DNA from: Bacteroides cellulosilyticus DSM 14838
GTDB lineage: Bacteria; Bacteroidota; Bacteroidia; Bacteroidales; Bacteroidaceae
Reading direction: 5' to 3'
NCBI RefSeq assembly: GCF_000158035.1
Contig: NZ_EQ973489.1
Location: 8,694-72,693, forward strand
DNA length: 64,000 nucleotides
The translations under genes and the position numbers were made by a program. The notes under the pieces were generated by a model. The model worked only from the letters and a program-made list of their open reading frames with translations. It did not search any database and was not told the origin of the DNA. The first letter of the stretch is position 1; every line of letters begins with the position of its first letter. Positions 62,623 through 64,000 of the stretch are shown in pieces.

Positions 62623-63764
62623 TCTTCATACCTCCCTTTTTTAATGACTTCCTTGTCTTTTAGGACGAGTTTGCCGCGTGCTATGACGTGCGTCAGTTGA
62701 AGTTCGGAATCAAGGAAACAAAGGTCGGCATCGAAACCGGCGGCTATTCTGCCTTTGGTGCGCAGTTTGAGGTTGTGTGCCGGATTGCTGGTGATAAGGG
62801 TCAGTGCCTGTTCCAGAGGCAGAAGGCCTTCTTTTACGAGCAATGTCATCTCCTGCAAGTTGAGGTGCAGGGGAGCGGGTCGATAGGTCGTTTCTCCTGT
62901 TTCAGGATTGGTGCGGCGCACTCCGCCACGGCCGTCACTGGAGAAGGTGATGCGGTCGAGGGGCACGTGGGCTTCGAGGGCTTTCATGACGCAGCGGTGG
63001 GGAGCGTCGAATTTGGTTCCTCCGGTGGAGAAATCTACCATGCCACCCATGCAGGCAAATTCTACGGCTTGCCGGAATAAGGCTTCCGTGCGTATCAGGT
63101 GGGTGGGCGAGAGGTAGGAAATCAGCGTGGGATACTTGCGGGCGATATCCAGTAACGGAGTGATACCATCGGGCAAGGCTCCCAGATGAATATGCAGGAT
63201 ACCTCCTTTGCCGGAAGTGAAACCGCCGAGGCGTACCTGGTTGATGAGGCGCAGTATCTCCAGTTCGGTGGGGAAAGCGCTGCGGTCGTCACTCATGGCG
63301 AGTTTGCAACCGATCACTTTGTCGATGAAGATGAGATCGTCGGCTACGCAGGACATCAGTGTTTTGGGAGGTAATCCGTAGAAACTGGTAAGCATGTAGG
63401 CACTGAGGCCGTCGTCTTCCAGGGCTTTGGTTTTGGCGTAAAGGGTGGTCAGTTCTTTTACGAAACCGTCCGTGCCGAGTAGCCCTACCACGGTGGTGGT
63501 TCCACAAGCCACCAGTTCGCTCATGGAGACGTCGGGGACTAAGGAAGCATAGCCGGTTTGTCCGCCGCCACCGGTGATGTGGACGTGCTGGTCAATAAAG
63601 CCGGGGGTGACGGCACATCCGCCGGCGTCTATGGTATTCAACGGGATACCGGTCAATTCTATCTTCCGGTCTATGAGGGCTATTTTGTCATCTGCCAGTA
63701 GAACGTCGTTCATGCCGAGATGCTCCGGAGAGTATAAGTTTGCATTTTTAATGAGTGTGAACAT
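62619..63764 (-). CDS. iadA: Isoaspartyl (beta-aspartyl) dipeptidase
   Basis: It hydrolyses beta-aspartyl dipeptides, which arise from damaged or host-processed protein. The 381-residue amidohydrolase-fold protein has PGFIDQHVHITGGGGQTGYA (metal HxH), LVACGTTTVVGLLGTDGF, GILHIHLGALPDG and FSSDGRGGVRRTNPETGE with the conserved Asp. It lies between a DcuC-like transporter gene upstream and the triple hydrolase downstream, all on the minus strand. A released aspartate or its fumarate could be moved by the transporter. Confidence 0.93.
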   Translation of the reverse strand: MFTLIKNANLYSPEHLGMNDVLLADDKIALIDRKIELTGIPLNTIDAGGCAVTPGFIDQHVHITGGGGQTGYASLVPDVSMSELVACGTTTVVGLLGTDGFVKELTTLYAKTKALEDDGLSAYMLTSFYGLPPKTLMSCVADDLIFIDKVIGCKLAMSDDRSAFPTELEILRLINQVRLGGFTSGKGGILHIHLGALPDGITPLLDIARKYPTLISYLSPTHLIRTEALFRQAVEFACMGGMVDFSTGGTKFDAPHRCVMKALEAHVPLDRITFSSDGRGGVRRTNPETGETTYRPAPLHLNLQEMTLLVKEGLLPLEQALTLITSNPAHNLKLRTKGRIAAGFDADLCFLDSELQLTHVIARGKLVLKDKEVIKKGRYEE

Positions 63765-63778
63765 GATTCGGAGTTGTT

Positions 63779-64000
63779 TTATAGTGTTATGAAATGATAA
63801 GCTATCAGGAACAGGATGCTGCCTATAAGGGGCAGGGTGTTTCTCTTTGCCAGTTCAATGGGCGATACACCCGCCACACCGGCAATGGCGACAATGATTC
63901 CCGCTATGGGAGATGCGGCACGCCCCATGCTGGCGGATAACTGCAAGGGAAGCACGAGGGAATAGGCAGGCATACCCAACTGTCCGGCAATTCCGGGCAG
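63779..64000 (-). CDS. DcuC-family C4-dicarboxylate transporter (C-terminal part, cut by window end)
   Basis: Only the last 73 codons are in the window, and the frame stays open to base 64000. Two hydrophobic helices are seen, with PLQLSASMGRAASPIAGIIV and VAIAGVAGVSPIELAKRNTL, close to the C-terminal pattern of DcuC carriers (MQL.SNLGRTMSPV.GV, AG.SP.E..KR). Such carriers exchange C4-dicarboxylates or aspartate. It is upstream of iadA by 14 bases and so probably co-transcribed with it. Confidence 0.8.
   Translation of the reverse strand: MPGIAGQLGMPAYSLVLPLQLSASMGRAASPIAGIIVAIAGVAGVSPIELAKRNTLPLIGSILFLIAYHFITL

Overview
The window looks like chromosome from a Bacteroides species (phylum Bacteroidota). 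The evidence is a UpxY/UpxZ-headed capsular polysaccharide locus, many TAnnTTTG-type -7 promoter elements, an HU-HIG DNA-binding protein followed by a small membrane protein of the smalltalk type, and a type II-C CRISPR-Cas9 locus. The species cannot be fixed from the sequence alone. No tRNA, rRNA or intact mobile element was seen.

Layout. (1) 254-25457 is a complete capsule operon on the + strand. It holds the antiterminator UpxY and its antagonist UpxZ, a small HAD-type phosphatase, Wza-like export lipoprotein, Wzc-like tyrosine kinase, Wzx flippase, a ferredoxin/F420-type reductase fused to a pyruvyltransferase, a Wzy-like polymerase, four glycosyltransferases, an acyltransferase, a YjbH-type protein and a WbaP-like initiating transferase. 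It carries a full GDP-D-glycero-D-manno-heptose pathway (hddA, gmhA, hddC, gmhB) and then gmd, fcl and an orphan rmlC-type epimerase. (2) 25677-27533 holds a HigB-type toxin and an antitoxin fused to an ImmA/IrrE protease, with a palindromic operator, then a decayed ATPase-like gene. (3) 27702-42758 is ordinary core chromosome: HU, smalltalk, nadK, pdxJ, exbB-exbD-tonB, a DJ-1 protein, ispD, recG, an M23/LysM protein, DUF1599, a DoxX-like protein, tpiA, a SPOR protein, folE and dnaG. (4) 42781-50607 is the CRISPR locus: a divergent tracrRNA, cas9 broken by one extra base, a wrecked Bro-N/DinD-type gene, cas1, cas2 and an array of 17 repeats and 16 spacers. (5) 50777-55160 is an aromatic amino-acid operon on the minus strand (pheA, aminotransferase, DAHP synthase-chorismate mutase, tyrA). 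Its leader encodes a 28-residue peptide rich in Phe and Tyr, followed by a terminator and a competing antiterminator pairing. (6) 55246-64000 holds a sulfatase, a hypothetical protein, an AAA/PD-(D/E)XK protein, and an operon of a DcuC-type transporter, isoaspartyl dipeptidase and a triple-domain hydrolase.

Most notable: the Phe/Tyr attenuator; a Bacteroides promoter (TTG-N19-TATCTTTG) built into every CRISPR repeat on the crRNA strand, with a terminator hairpin at the expected far end; the combination of heptose and 6-deoxy-sugar genes in the capsule locus; the esterase-SGNH-M14 fusion; and two tandem arrays of small palindromes that share a 22-bp period but differ in core sequence.
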